Of a stretch of 64,000 nt of DNA, positions 43,791-53,127 are shown in pieces. Origin of the DNA: Diplonema papillatum. Taxonomy: Eukaryota; Euglenozoa; Diplonemea; Diplonemida; Diplonemidae. Position 1 is the first letter of the stretch. Every line of letters starts with the position of its first letter. Both the position numbers and the translations under genes were made by a program. The notes beneath the pieces were generated by a model. The model worked only from the letters and a program-made list of their open reading frames with translations. It was not told where the DNA came from and did not search any database. The DNA is taken from assembly GCA_030068145.1 (NCBI GenBank), contig JAPJBO010000718.1:1-64000 (forward strand), read 5' to 3'.

Positions 43791-46237
43791 ATGGTGTGCC
43801 GAGATTTGACGGGCGATGATCTGAGGAGCGTTCTTGGAAAGAAGCAGCGTGCCGGAGTCCCGGGCGTGGACGGATGGAGCACAGCAGAGTTAAAGAAGCT
43901 GCCACTGCCGTTGCTGAACGCCCTGGCGAAGGTGTTCAACGCGATAGAAGCGACCGGAACGTGGCCGAACGCGTTGTTGGAAGCCGCGGTCACGCTGATC
44001 CCGAAAGACGAAACCCTCGACCCGCTGGCATTGCGGCCCATCACCGTCACAAGCGCGGTCTATCGCTTGTGGGCGAGCACGAGGCTCAGGGACGTCGTCC
44101 AGTGGCAAGAAGGCTGGATAGCAGATAGCCAGCACGGGTTCAGGCCCAAACACGGAACCGTGGACGTGGTGTTTGAAATCGCCTCGCAGATTGAAGAGGC
44201 TCTCTTGACGGGAAAGGAGCTGTACGGCGTGGCCCTAGACTTTGCCAAGTGCTTCGACAAAGTGCCACGAGACGTCGTGCTGAAGCTGGTGGGGGATCTT
44301 GGCCTCCATGAGAGAATTCTCGGGCCGCTGCGCGATGTTTACGCGCGACTACGAAGGCGGTACAAGTTGCACATGGGGCTGGGAGACATCTTTTACACCA
44401 CCAACGGGATACTGCAGGGCTGCCCCCTGAGCGTGATCCTCATCAACGCGCTGCTGTCCATCGTGGTGCGCAGAGTGGACGACGTGGGGGGGGTGACGAG
44501 CGAGTCCTTCGCGGACGACCTCACCCTCCTGACGCGTCTCAGAGAAGCATGCTTGCAGGACGCCTTGGTGGAAGTCGACAGGTTTTGTGCGAACACCGGC
44601 ATGTCGATCGGGATACCGAAGACGTTCGCTTTCGGGACGCCGAAGGGGTACGAAGCGAAGTTGAAGATAGGTGGCACCGACATCGTGACGAAGGAAGAGC
44701 TTACAATCGTAGGATGTCTGGTCGGCACGAAGCGGACACGCAGAACAACGGACCTGCGCTACGACCAGCGTGCAGAGGAGGCCGAACGGTTGGGTGCCTT
44801 ACCGATCTCGAGGGCGCAGAGGTCGGGGCTAGCGGCGATGGCGGTTCTACCGGCGGCGACGTACGGCTCCGAGTTCGCGCTCCCGACGGTGCGGGGGCTG
44901 GGAAAGTTCACCGCAGCACTACTCAGAGGCGTCTGGGACCCGGTGAGACTGCATAGGGCGCAAGAGGCCGTGTTGGGCATTCTCAACAAGGCCCACTTAC
45001 TCGACCCATACGCAGTGCTGCCATATCGGTCACTCGGCATGATCGCAGAAGTGTGCCGAAAAAGGCCGGCGTGGAGGGCCCGCGTCGCAACAGTTCGACG
45101 GGCGTATGGCAGCAGAATCCGCGCATGGGGACCGGTCGGTATTGCGGCCGAGCATGCAAAAAAGCTCGGTATACGATGGACGGAAGATTTCGACAACGCC
45201 GAGGACGAGGCAGGGAATGTGCTGAGGCTGGTGCGACAAAGCAAGGGGGAGCGAGGGCACACCCTGAGAAAGCTGATTCGCGGCTGGCGACTAGGGGAGC
45301 TTGAGAAGAGGCGGGTAGACTTCGATGGGGTACGGGCAGGTGTAGAGTACGTCGCGACGAATGCCTACGGGCTGAAGGCGTCGACAACGCTGACGGCTGC
45401 ACGGGACGTTGCCGAGGTCGTGGCTGGGTCGGTGATGACGGAGTCACATGCGGCCAAGCTGTGGGGAGGTGACGGGCTGTGCAGACGCTGTGACGAGGCG
45501 ACGGAAGAAACTCTGGGCCACATTTGGTGGCAGTGCCGGGCGTACGAACGAATCCGAGGGCAAAACCAATATGCCGAAATTGTTGGCGCGGATCGCTCGA
45601 CTTGGCCCCCGTGCCTGCAAGAACACGGGATACTGCCGAAGGGAAGTCGAGTCAACATCGAAGTGCTGCACACGTTCATGGCGGAGGTCATGCACGAGAG
45701 ACGACGGCTGGAGAGAGAAGGAAGAGACCGGGCGGTCGGCCACCCCTGGAGACAATTGCACCCTGACGACTGCCCCCCGCGCCGGCTGAATTTCGAAGCG
45801 ATCGCTGGACCGGGGACCTTCGCGGCGGTCGGAGGAGAGAGGTGGTTCCGGGCGCTGCAGTATTGGCTGGATGGGATGTGCTGGTCGGTGGCGGGTGACG
45901 TGTCGACGGCAGAGCTCGCCATCGACTTTGAGGTATACACCGGATTGGACCTTCCAGGCAGTGTCGTAGCAACGACGGACGGGACACCGTTGAGCATGCG
46001 TGCGAGGGTACTCGCAAGGCTTTTGAAGACCGTCGGCGACGCGCTGGAGCTGAACGGCGACGAACCGCCTCTGCCGGGAAGGAAATTGGAGAAGATAGGG
46101 TCGTTGAGAACGGTGGGAGCCCCGCCGTGCCTCACGGGGTACGAGATGAGGCCAATCTTCCGTGGTGGTACGGAGACGATGGAAGTTCTCGAGACGCAGC
46201 TGACGACGGCTCGGCACGAGTTCAACGGCGAGGCGTG
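43791..46237 (+). CDS. Non-LTR retrotransposon reverse transcriptase
   Basis: From ATG 43,791, though similar coding extends about 40 codons upstream (AFKAEYAEYIRCRP), so the 5' end is truncated. RT motifs: RPITVTSAVYRLW, GFRPKHGTVD, ALDFAKCFDKVP (catalytic Asp), ILQGCPLS and SFADDLTLL (catalytic Asp pair at about 44,514). Then the connection region and a zinc motif CRRCDEATEETLGHIWWQC (about 45,480). The last part contains STAELAIDFEVYTG, which precedes RNase H in the related pieces at 17-18.7 kb, but here RNase H is lost and the frame runs into a MITE end and a terminal repeat to a stop at 46,379. No endonuclease domain is present. Confidence 0.88.
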
Positions 46238-46293
46238 GGTCCATCGGCTCCATGGGAGCGTTTTAAAAAGACACAAGGTTTTGACCCTGCATG
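46238..46293. mobile_element. MITE right-end fragment
   Basis: The right 56 bp of the roughly 210-bp MITE (GGGTCCATCGG ... GACCCTGCATG), without a left end. It supplies the last residues of the RT reading frame. Confidence 0.85.
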
Positions 46294-46296
46294 ATA

Positions 46297-46415
46297 TGCT
46301 GATTTATCGGGGGAATCAACGACCCGAATATGGCCGCACTGGTGTGACTTTCCAAGCATACACCATGATCCAGGGGTAGTGGTTGTGGTGGGTGAAACGT
46401 AAAGCGTTTAAAGAA
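46297..46415. repeat. 119-bp terminal repeat Y, copy 1
   Basis: TGCTGATTTATCGGGGGAAT ... GCGTTTAAAGAA. Same orientation as copies at 47,155-47,273 and 51,238-51,356, which flank the YR retroelement. This one is solitary. Confidence 0.92.
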
Positions 46416-46432
46416 GGAGGCAGGATGCTTAC

Positions 46433-46639
46433 CATGCAGGGTCAGAACCTTGTGTCTTTTTAAAACGCTCCCGCGGGGCCGATGGACCCCAAAAAAAAAT
46501 TTTGCAAAATTTTTTTTTTGCTCAACTTCCGCAAAAATTACCGCAGAGTTTGTTCCAAAATTTTAAAATTCAAAAAACCCATTTTTTTTCCGAAATTTTT
46601 TTTTGCCTTTCAAAAAGACACAAGGTGTGACCCTGCATG
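46433..46639. mobile_element. MITE, complete copy
   Basis: 207 bp from CATGCAGGGTC to GACCCTGCATG. Flanks are TTAC and GTAA (TA shared). Confidence 0.88.
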
Positions 46640-46885
46640 GTAATCGAGTGTAGTAGAGTGTAATCGAGTGTAGTAGAGTGTAGTAGTTTGGGTTAGAATG
46701 CAAAGAATCTGTGGCGATAATCTGCATCGCCGACGGCGCGGTTATCTCTTCGCACGTGAAGTGTCATGCTTTCGCCTCTTTAGCTCGTCTTGATCGTCGT
46801 GCTCAGGCGCGCGTTTGGTGCTTCGCTTCTTCTTCGATTGCTCGTCGAGGTTCATCGGTTGTGCGTCGATTTCTGCTTTTTCTCG
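46640..46885. other. Short GTAATCGAGTGTAGTAGA repeats and spacer
   Basis: Four units of AATCGAGTGTAGTAGAGTGT at 46,640-46,690. Inverted counterparts (ACTCTACTACAC, CACTCTACAACGCTCGA) lie at about 43,693-43,730 on the other side of the RT fragment. The rest shows no gene. Confidence 0.7.
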
Positions 46886-47028
46886 GGAATCGAGCTATCC
46901 TCCGAGTTTAGCCGGTGCTACCACATGAAGAATGGAAAGCAAGAAGACGAAAAAGGCGTGCGTGAAACCAAGAAAACGGAAAACAAACACTGTGGGAAAC
47001 GAAAAAGCCTTGCCGAAGACAAGGTCAC
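46886..47028. repeat. 143-bp terminal repeat Z, copy 1
   Basis: GAATCGAGCTATCCTCCGAG ... GACAAGGTCAC. The second copy at 51,522-51,663 adjoins the 3' end of the minus-strand YR element. Confidence 0.92.
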
Positions 47029-47050
47029 AGGGGGATGGGTGGGCGGGATT

Positions 47051-47154
47051 CAAGGCTTTGAGACCACCAACCAAGCAACCAACCTCCCCCCTGGTTCTTA
47101 GTACTATTTGTTGGATAAATAGCTACTAGGGGCTATTCTCTGGAATGTCGATTC
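47051..47154. repeat. About 104-bp terminal repeat W, copy 1
   Basis: CAAGGCTTTGAGACC ... CTGGAATGTCGATTC. The second copy at 54,626-54,726 adjoins the 5' end of the minus-strand YR element. Z and W lie only 22 bp apart here but 2.96 kb apart there. Confidence 0.92.
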
Positions 47155-47273
47155 TGCTGATTTATCGGGGGAATCAACGACCCAAATATGGCCGCACTGG
47201 TGTGACTTTCCAAGCATACACCATGATCCAGGGGTAGTGGTTGTGGTGGGTGAAACGTAAAGCGTTTAAAGAA
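47155..47273. repeat. 119-bp terminal repeat Y, copy 2 (5' of YR element 1)
   Basis: Identical in layout to 46,297-46,415. It lies immediately before the Gag region of the plus-strand element, and its direct partner at 51,238-51,356 lies after the RT ORF. Confidence 0.93.
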
Positions 47274-47404
47274 GAACATTTGAATATGTCTCTTGCACCT
47301 TCACCCGAGCTGCCACGTACTGGGTCGGAGGAGGAGACTGAGCGTGCACGTTCTGTAGCTCCTTCGGCTACTGCAGGACAAGCTGGGGTTCCTGCCCCCA
47401 GCAG

Positions 47405-48277
47405 ATGTCGGCTCGGCAGATGGAGGATCAGTGTCGTACTCTGGTAGGTAAAGTTATTGTGTATACCTTGCGCCCAGTTGGCAGCACCGCAGCATACCGC
47501 CTTCATGCGGGGAAGTTAGAACAAGATGGGGACCAGTATGCAGTCCGAGCATCAGTCGCTCACAATGACCTCCACGGGGTTATGCCTCATGAGGTACTCT
47601 ACCCCCTTCCGGCACCTGGGTACACATACACTCGTATCATGGATGCAACTGTGCACCAGACGGAACAGGCGGTGGCAGTGATTGCTGCCCTCAAAAAGGA
47701 AAACGACGAGAAGGCTCAGCAGCTCATCATGCTCCAGCGCCAAATGGCAGAGCTAATGACGAAGGTTGGGAGCACAGACACAGCAGCTCGACCAGCAGGA
47801 CCGACAGAAAGCAACCAAGAAGTGGACAGCAGCACCATTTCGTTCCCAGCTGATGCAAAGGACGTCCAGGAGTGGGTCCCGCACATTGATGGCAACCCCG
47901 AGCAGTTGGTCTACCATCTTGAGGGGCGATACCTCAGTGGGATGGTGCCCCGCGGAGAGAGGTTGGAAGAAGCGTTCCACAGCTTGCGAATGTGGATAAT
48001 GAGCGCAGCCTGCTTCAGCGGCTGGGAGACGACCCCGCATCGACAAGCAGGGAACGATCTCCTGCAGCTAGTTCGCGTTCAGTACCAGTATGTGCGAAAT
48101 AAGCGCGACCTCATGCTGGAGCTGACAAAGCAAGGTGAGGGGGTTGTTGGCCCGACGAACGTGGTTGACAAGTGCGCGGCGACCATCATGCAAAAGATGG
48201 GAAAGAAGAAGTTGCAGAAGTCGACCCCAGCTTGGAAGCGTGGTCATCAGGGAAACGGGAGCGCCGGGACGAAATGA
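47405..48277 (+). CDS. Gag-like ORF of YR retroelement 1
   Basis: 290 residues from the ATG at 47,405. A coiled-coil-like stretch (about 80-115) is followed by the domain AKDVQEWVPHIDGNPEQLVY...GNDLLQLVRVQYQYV and a basic C-terminus. It aligns with the ORFs at 40.4-41.4 kb and 54.1-54.6 kb. The stop overlaps the next start as AAATGACTGG (ATGA), which suggests termination-reinitiation for the YR ORF. No zinc knuckle is seen. The Gag role is inferred. Confidence 0.75.
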   Translation: MSARQMEDQCRTLVGKVIVYTLRPVGSTAAYRLHAGKLEQDGDQYAVRASVAHNDLHGVMPHEVLYPLPAPGYTYTRIMDATVHQTEQAVAVIAALKKENDEKAQQLIMLQRQMAELMTKVGSTDTAARPAGPTESNQEVDSSTISFPADAKDVQEWVPHIDGNPEQLVYHLEGRYLSGMVPRGERLEEAFHSLRMWIMSAACFSGWETTPHRQAGNDLLQLVRVQYQYVRNKRDLMLELTKQGEGVVGPTNVVDKCAATIMQKMGKKKLQKSTPAWKRGHQGNGSAGTK

Positions 48278-49425
48278 CTGGGTCCGCCCCGGCTAGAGCC
48301 AACAAAAACGCCAGTTGCGCCCATCGCTCGAGCTTTTATGCCTCCAAAGATCGAGAAGCGCCCCCTTCCTCATCCCCGAAACGCCGCGGTACGTATCTTG
48401 CTTCCAAAGTCAGGAAGCTGCACGATGGTCTCAACGCCCTCCAGCGGATTACGAAGAAACACCGAGCCAGTTCACACTCCCGAAGTTTACCACAATCCTC
48501 TCAATCCCACATCCCTCATGGGGCAGGTGTTCCTCGACCACATTTCTGGCGACACGAGCCATACACACTTCCGGAAAACTGGGGAGCAGGTAGTTTCACG
48601 CGCCACAGCAACTACGAGACTTCGGAATCTTGTTGCAGGAATGTGGGCGGCTTCCACGACTGCACAGCGCCGCAATCTTTGGAGGCGGTTCATCGCTTGG
48701 ACGTCAAAGAACAACATGCCAGCGACCCCGGACTCTGCATGCCTGTTTGTATTGGCTACGGGGGTGCCAAAGGACTTTCTGGAACGTTCCGGCATATGGG
48801 TTTGATCAATCAGCCGCTGCTCAGCTTGGCTGCAGCTCTCAGAGCCAGTGGGGCGGCTATTCCCCTTCATCAAGCAATTCCCATGGAGAAGTCTGTTCTC
48901 GTGGCGTGGGCATTCCGGCAGAGCCCTCGTGTGTGTCTTGCAGCGCTGATTGCGTGGAAGACAGCGTCCAGATGGACGGAGGTGTCAATGCTGGCCACCG
49001 CGAACTTCATCCACATTCGCGAAGACGAAGTAGTGATCGATTGGTACACTCTCCCGAAAGGGAGAGCAGCAATGCCGTTCACTCAATCCAGATGGACGGT
49101 AGTGAAGGGCGACCTGACAGCGGCCATTTGCCTCTTGTTGAAATCACAGCTCCCCTTCAACAGGCTGACCACTTGGACTACAAGCACACTCAACGCACAT
49201 TGGCAGATGTCTCACCAGATGAAAATGTACAGCGCGCACAGCATCAAGAGGGGCCATGCGATCCAGAGGATTGTCGAAGGGCACCAAATCCCCGAAGTCT
49301 TGATATCTCGTCTTGCAAAGCACAAGGTAAAAGAAGGACTTGCAGAGGTGACCCTGCGGTACGGCGGAGACCCTCTGGCGACGGCACGGATGTTGGCGAC
49401 CGACAAGGTGACCGTGCTGCTGTGA
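48274..49425 (+). CDS. Tyrosine recombinase (YR) ORF of element 1
   Basis: The frame opened by the ATGA at 48,274 starts MTGSAPARANKN and carries KVRKLHDGLNALQRI. The core-binding domain (LWRRFIAWTSKNNMPATPDS) is in the +1 frame at 48,338-48,805, and the catalytic domain is back in the first frame: TASRWTEVSM (catalytic Arg), YSAHSIKRG (His...Arg) and RLAKHKVKEG, ending in LRYGG with a possible Tyr nucleophile. The enzyme would integrate circular cDNA, as in DIRS-like elements. The frame changes mean the ORF as written is either decayed or needs recoding. The minus copy has the same first +1 change. Confidence 0.75.
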   Translation: MTGSAPARANKNASCAHRSSFYASKDREAPPSSSPKRRGTYLASKVRKLHDGLNALQRITKKHRASSHSRSLPQSSQSHIPHGAGVPRPHFWRHEPYTLPENWGAGSFTRHSNYETSESCCRNVGGFHDCTAPQSLEAVHRLDVKEQHASDPGLCMPVCIGYGGAKGLSGTFRHMGLINQPLLSLAAALRASGAAIPLHQAIPMEKSVLVAWAFRQSPRVCLAALIAWKTASRWTEVSMLATANFIHIREDEVVIDWYTLPKGRAAMPFTQSRWTVVKGDLTAAICLLLKSQLPFNRLTTWTTSTLNAHWQMSHQMKMYSAHSIKRGHAIQRIVEGHQIPEVLISRLAKHKVKEGLAEVTLRYGGDPLATARMLATDKVTVLL

Positions 49426-49571
49426 ATGCGTATCTTTCGTCTCTCACTTTCCAGCCCATTCTTCAAAATCGCCAAAACAGGTTCTCGGTTACAAGGCGGA
49501 CCAAACAAACAAGACTGCCTGCGTCTCAAACGGAGAGGGATTCACCTCTTCATGTTTCGCGTGTTCCACCC

Positions 49572-51095
49572 ATGAACATAGAGATGATGAGGGAGAGGAT
49601 GTCACCTTCGGCGCTCCGTAGGTTTGATGAGGTGTGGCGCTTAACCTTTTTCCCGCCGAGCACCAAGTGCGCTATGAAACCTAAGTCAAACCGACCGTCA
49701 ATGCTAACTGCATCACATGCGACTGCATTGTTCGAACACGGAATCACATCACACGCCGACGGGCCCGGAGTCTCGCAGAACGTTCCTTTCACTGTCATCG
49801 AAGAGAAAGAGAGCGGCCTCAGACAGAGGTTCATCTTGTGGACCCGGGATGCGAACGATGTGCTCTGTAGTCAAGGCTACGAAGCCAATGTCCCAATAGG
49901 GCATGTCTCACATTACTTGTCAGCAGTACAAAGTGAATGCGGCACAACCCGAGACTTCAAAACCGGGTTCTATGCGATAGAGGTGCCAGTCGAGAGTCGA
50001 CACCTTTTCCGTTTTTCTGACTCTTCAGGGAACTGGTGGAGTTTAAACCGTCTCCCCATGGGCCATTGTTGTGCACCCGAGCTGATGCACACTCTGGCTG
50101 CTGTAGCGGCAGGTGATCCTGTGTATGTGAAGCCAGCTTTTGCGGCGAAAGGTGTGACTGTCCATGTGTGGATAGATAATATCCGATACACCGGGCGATC
50201 TAACGCTGTCATCCGGGAATCAGCCCGATTGGACAAAACTGCTGAGCATTGTGATCTCACATGGAAACCCGAAGATTCACAAACTTGTGTGAAACGGTAC
50301 GTGTTTCTGGGAGTAGAGTGGGATCATGAAAGGTCAGTTGTACGGCCTTCGACAAAGATCCGGAGCAAACTCGAGGCAGTGAATGTGTGGGGGCGACTTC
50401 CGGCAGAAGAGCTGGAATCGTTGGCAGGCAGGCTGCTTCATGCGTCTGCTATTTCTGGTGTGTTCCCAGGAACATATTGGTTCGCCCTAAAGTTTCTGCG
50501 GAGGGTGGTTAATCACCTAAACCGAGGCACAAAGATGCCGTCAACAAGTGTTTCTGTTCCCCCCTCAGTTGCAGCCGAGTTGCAGGAATGGCTCCACCGG
50601 GCCCAACAGGAAAGGTGTATCTCGGGTGCATCCAAACCGGCTACATTCACGGTATTCGTGGACGCCAGCCTGAAAGGATGGGGAGGCGTCATTGTCAACA
50701 GGTGTACGAACGAAGTCTTTGTGCACGGTGAAGAGTGGTCGCACTTCTACAAGACGCGCCACATCAACGAGTTGGAAGCTCGAGCATTGTTCTGTGTTTT
50801 ACAGATGCTGCCAGCCGGAGCGTCCGGTAAGTTTATTAGTGTTTTCGTCGACAACACCACAGTTGCTGGTGTAGCAAGAAAGAAGCAGTGCGTGAAGAGC
50901 AGGCTCCTGAACGACTCCGTCGTTGGGGCCCTGCAGTATTTGCAAGACCGAAGATGTGCATTCTCACTCGAGTGGGTAAAGTCAGCATCCAATCCCGCCG
51001 ACTTGCCATCACGGATTCCTCCAACGAGGATGACAAAGGAAAACAAGGAGAAGGTTACACTTGCGGTGTGGAGCTTTCTCACAGGACCGGCGTAG
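49572..51095 (+). CDS. RT-RNase H of YR retroelement 1
   Basis: 507 residues from the ATG at 49,572. Conservation with the minus copy starts further up (about 49,400), so translation may begin inside the YR ORF. RT motifs: RQRFILWTRDAND, TRDFKTGFYAIEV (Asp), LNRLPMGHCCAPELM, and VHVWIDNIRYTG in place of the usual YxDD box (Asp 50,175, Asn 50,178). RNase H: VFVDASLKGWGGV, NELEARAL, VFVDNTTV and NPADLPSRIP, the form found in DIRS/Ngaro-type YR retroelements. Full reading frame, stop at 51,095. Confidence 0.88.
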   Translation: MNIEMMRERMSPSALRRFDEVWRLTFFPPSTKCAMKPKSNRPSMLTASHATALFEHGITSHADGPGVSQNVPFTVIEEKESGLRQRFILWTRDANDVLCSQGYEANVPIGHVSHYLSAVQSECGTTRDFKTGFYAIEVPVESRHLFRFSDSSGNWWSLNRLPMGHCCAPELMHTLAAVAAGDPVYVKPAFAAKGVTVHVWIDNIRYTGRSNAVIRESARLDKTAEHCDLTWKPEDSQTCVKRYVFLGVEWDHERSVVRPSTKIRSKLEAVNVWGRLPAEELESLAGRLLHASAISGVFPGTYWFALKFLRRVVNHLNRGTKMPSTSVSVPPSVAAELQEWLHRAQQERCISGASKPATFTVFVDASLKGWGGVIVNRCTNEVFVHGEEWSHFYKTRHINELEARALFCVLQMLPAGASGKFISVFVDNTTVAGVARKKQCVKSRLLNDSVVGALQYLQDRRCAFSLEWVKSASNPADLPSRIPPTRMTKENKEKVTLAVWSFLTGPA

Positions 51096-51106
51096 TGGAG
51101 GCGGGA

Positions 51107-51237
51107 TGCGACCTTGTTGTTCGCAAGGCTTTCTCGTTATTCCACTTCGTTTGTTATTGTGTTTACCAGCCCGTTGCTTCGCATTTCTCTTCCCTTTCGA
51201 GTTTATGACGCGGCTAGAATAGCAGGAGAGATGATTC
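51107..51237. repeat. 131-bp terminal repeat X, copy 1
   Basis: TGCGACCTTGTTGTTCGCAA ... GAGAGATGATTC. Directly follows the RT stop and adjoins repeat Y. Confidence 0.92.
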
Positions 51238-51356
51238 TGCTGATTTATCGGGGGAATCAACGACCCGAATATGGCCGCACTGGTGTGACTTTCCAAGCAT
51301 ACACCATGATCCAGGGGTAGTGGTTGTGGTGGGTGAAAAGTAAAGCGTTTAAAGAA
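51238..51356. repeat. 119-bp terminal repeat Y, copy 3
   Basis: Direct partner of 47,155-47,273. Together they bracket YR element 1. Confidence 0.93.
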
Positions 51357-51373
51357 CCCGCCCTCCCTCCCCC

Positions 51374-51505
51374 TGCGACCTTGTTGTTCGCAAGGCTTTC
51401 TCGTTATTCCACTTCGTTTGTTATTGTGTTTACCAGCCCGTTGCTTCGCATTTTCTCTTCCCTTTCGAGTTTATGACGCGGCTAGAATAGCAGGAGAGAT
51501 GATTC
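51374..51505. repeat. 131-bp terminal repeat X, copy 2
   Basis: Near-identical to 51,107-51,237. The order X-Y-X is an overlap of direct repeats, as in split-direct-repeat YR elements. It is followed by CCCAAATGAATCTGCA, a motif that also follows repeat W at 54,727. Confidence 0.92.
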
Positions 51506-51521
51506 CCCAAATGAATCTGCA

Positions 51522-51663
51522 GAATCGAGCTATCCTCCGAGTTTAGCCGGTGCTACCACATGAAGAATGGAAAGCAAGAAGACGAAAAAGGCGTGCGTGA
51601 AACCAAGAAAACGGAAAACAAACACTGTGGGAAACGAAAAAGCCTTGCCGAAGACAAGGTCAC
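51522..51663. repeat. 142-bp terminal repeat Z, copy 2
   Basis: Copy of 46,886-47,028. It ends where the 3' end of the minus-strand RT ORF begins. Confidence 0.92.
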
Positions 51664-51675
51664 TTTCCGCCTCCA

Positions 51676-53127
51676 CTACGCATGTTGGCCCAGAAAACGC
51701 CTCACCGCCTGTAGAACCTGGTCCTGATTGTCACGGGTCATCCTGATGGGCGGAACGCGCGATGGCATATCAGCAGGATTGCATTCCGACTTCACCCACT
51801 CAAGGGAAAAAGTGCATCTACTGTCTTTCAGTGTCTGCAACGCACCCACAACTGAGTCGTTCAGGATCCTGCTCTTGACACACTGCTTCTTCCTTGCGGC
51901 GCCAACAACGGTTGTGTTGTCAACAAAAATACTAATTGGTCTGCCAGCGGACTTGCCTGGAAGCAACCTCAACACACAGAGTAAGGCGCGTGCCTCTAAC
52001 TCATTGATGTGATGTTTCTTGTGGAAGGGTGACCATTCCTCCCCGTGAACGAATACTTCGCCTGTTTCCCGATCAACAATAACGCCGCCCCATCCCTTGA
52101 GGCTCGCGTCAACAAAAATGGTGAAAGCTGTTGGTTGAGAATGAGGTTGAACCTGGCGCTCCACTTGAACCTCTTGGCGCCACTTATTCAGTTGCACTAC
52201 TACGGACGTTGGCAGAGCAACACGTGTGCCGGGTTGCCTTGTATTGCGATTTAGAGAGTTCACAATTCTCCTTAAAAACTTTAGGGCAAACCAGTATGTC
52301 CCTGGGAACACACCTGAAACAGCTGACGCGTGTAGCAACCTACCACCCAGAGACTCAAGGTCTGACGCAGTAACATCTGTAGAAAGATCCAGTGCCTCGA
52401 GCCTGTTTCTGATTTTGCTGGAAGGCCGCACTACTTTCTTTTCATGGTTCCATTCGACACCAATAAACTCATATATCTTGACCTGGTTTCTTGTGTCTTG
52501 CGGCTTCCATGTGAGTCGGCAACTTTCGGCCGTCGTGTCGAGTCTTGCAGACTCCCTTTTTACTGCCACAGTTCTTCCAGTGTATCGAATGTTATCGATC
52601 CAAACGTGCACACACACACCTTTGGCCGCAAATGCTGGTTTGACGTACACTGGGTCCCCTGCCGCCACCGCTGCAAGGGTGTGCATGATCTCCGGGGCAC
52701 AACAATGCCCCATCGGGAGCCGGTTCAGAGTCCACCAGTCGCCGTCAGAGTCGGAAAAAGTGAACAGATGCCGACTCGGTTTTGGTACTTCTATGGCATA
52801 AAACCCCGTTTTGAAATCCCTGGTCGAGGCACATTCATCGTTCACACGCGGCAAGTAAAAAGAGATATGCTCGATGGGCACTTTTGCCTCGTACCCTCGT
52901 TCAGACAAGCAATTGTTCGCTGCCCGGGTCCACAAAATAAATCTTTGCCGAATCCCTTCTTCCTTCTCTTCAACAACCGTAAACGGTACGTTCTCGAATG
53001 GACCGGGGCCATCGACACGTGAGGCAATGCCGTGCTCATACAGAGTCGTAGCGTGAGAGGGAGCTCCGTGCCGGTCCCGACGCTGGGCGGTGCAGGGATG
53101 GGAAAAAGGTCGCATTCCAAACTTCAT
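51676..53127 (-). CDS. RT-RNase H of YR retroelement 2
   Basis: 483 residues, closely similar to the RT of element 1 but clearly diverged, so not a recent duplicate. TRDFKTGFYAIEV, LNRLPMGHCCAPEIM and VHVWIDNIRYTG (again Asp-Asn), then VFVDASLKGWGGV, INELEARAL, IFVDNTTV and NPADMPSRVP. The upstream block (SPLHVSSVPPMDIDKLRGRM...FDEVW) lies in a different frame (53,036-53,995), a break that element 1 does not have. RT activity would therefore need a frame change in this copy. Confidence 0.85.
   Translation of the reverse strand: MKFGMRPFSHPCTAQRRDRHGAPSHATTLYEHGIASRVDGPGPFENVPFTVVEEKEEGIRQRFILWTRAANNCLSERGYEAKVPIEHISFYLPRVNDECASTRDFKTGFYAIEVPKPSRHLFTFSDSDGDWWTLNRLPMGHCCAPEIMHTLAAVAAGDPVYVKPAFAAKGVCVHVWIDNIRYTGRTVAVKRESARLDTTAESCRLTWKPQDTRNQVKIYEFIGVEWNHEKKVVRPSSKIRNRLEALDLSTDVTASDLESLGGRLLHASAVSGVFPGTYWFALKFLRRIVNSLNRNTRQPGTRVALPTSVVVQLNKWRQEVQVERQVQPHSQPTAFTIFVDASLKGWGGVIVDRETGEVFVHGEEWSPFHKKHHINELEARALLCVLRLLPGKSAGRPISIFVDNTTVVGAARKKQCVKSRILNDSVVGALQTLKDSRCTFSLEWVKSECNPADMPSRVPPIRMTRDNQDQVLQAVRRFLGQHA

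Noticed and set aside
46238-46379. C-terminal 47 residues of the RT frame as real protein
   Set aside because: They are translated from a MITE end and terminal repeat Y. The related copies continue into RNase H instead.
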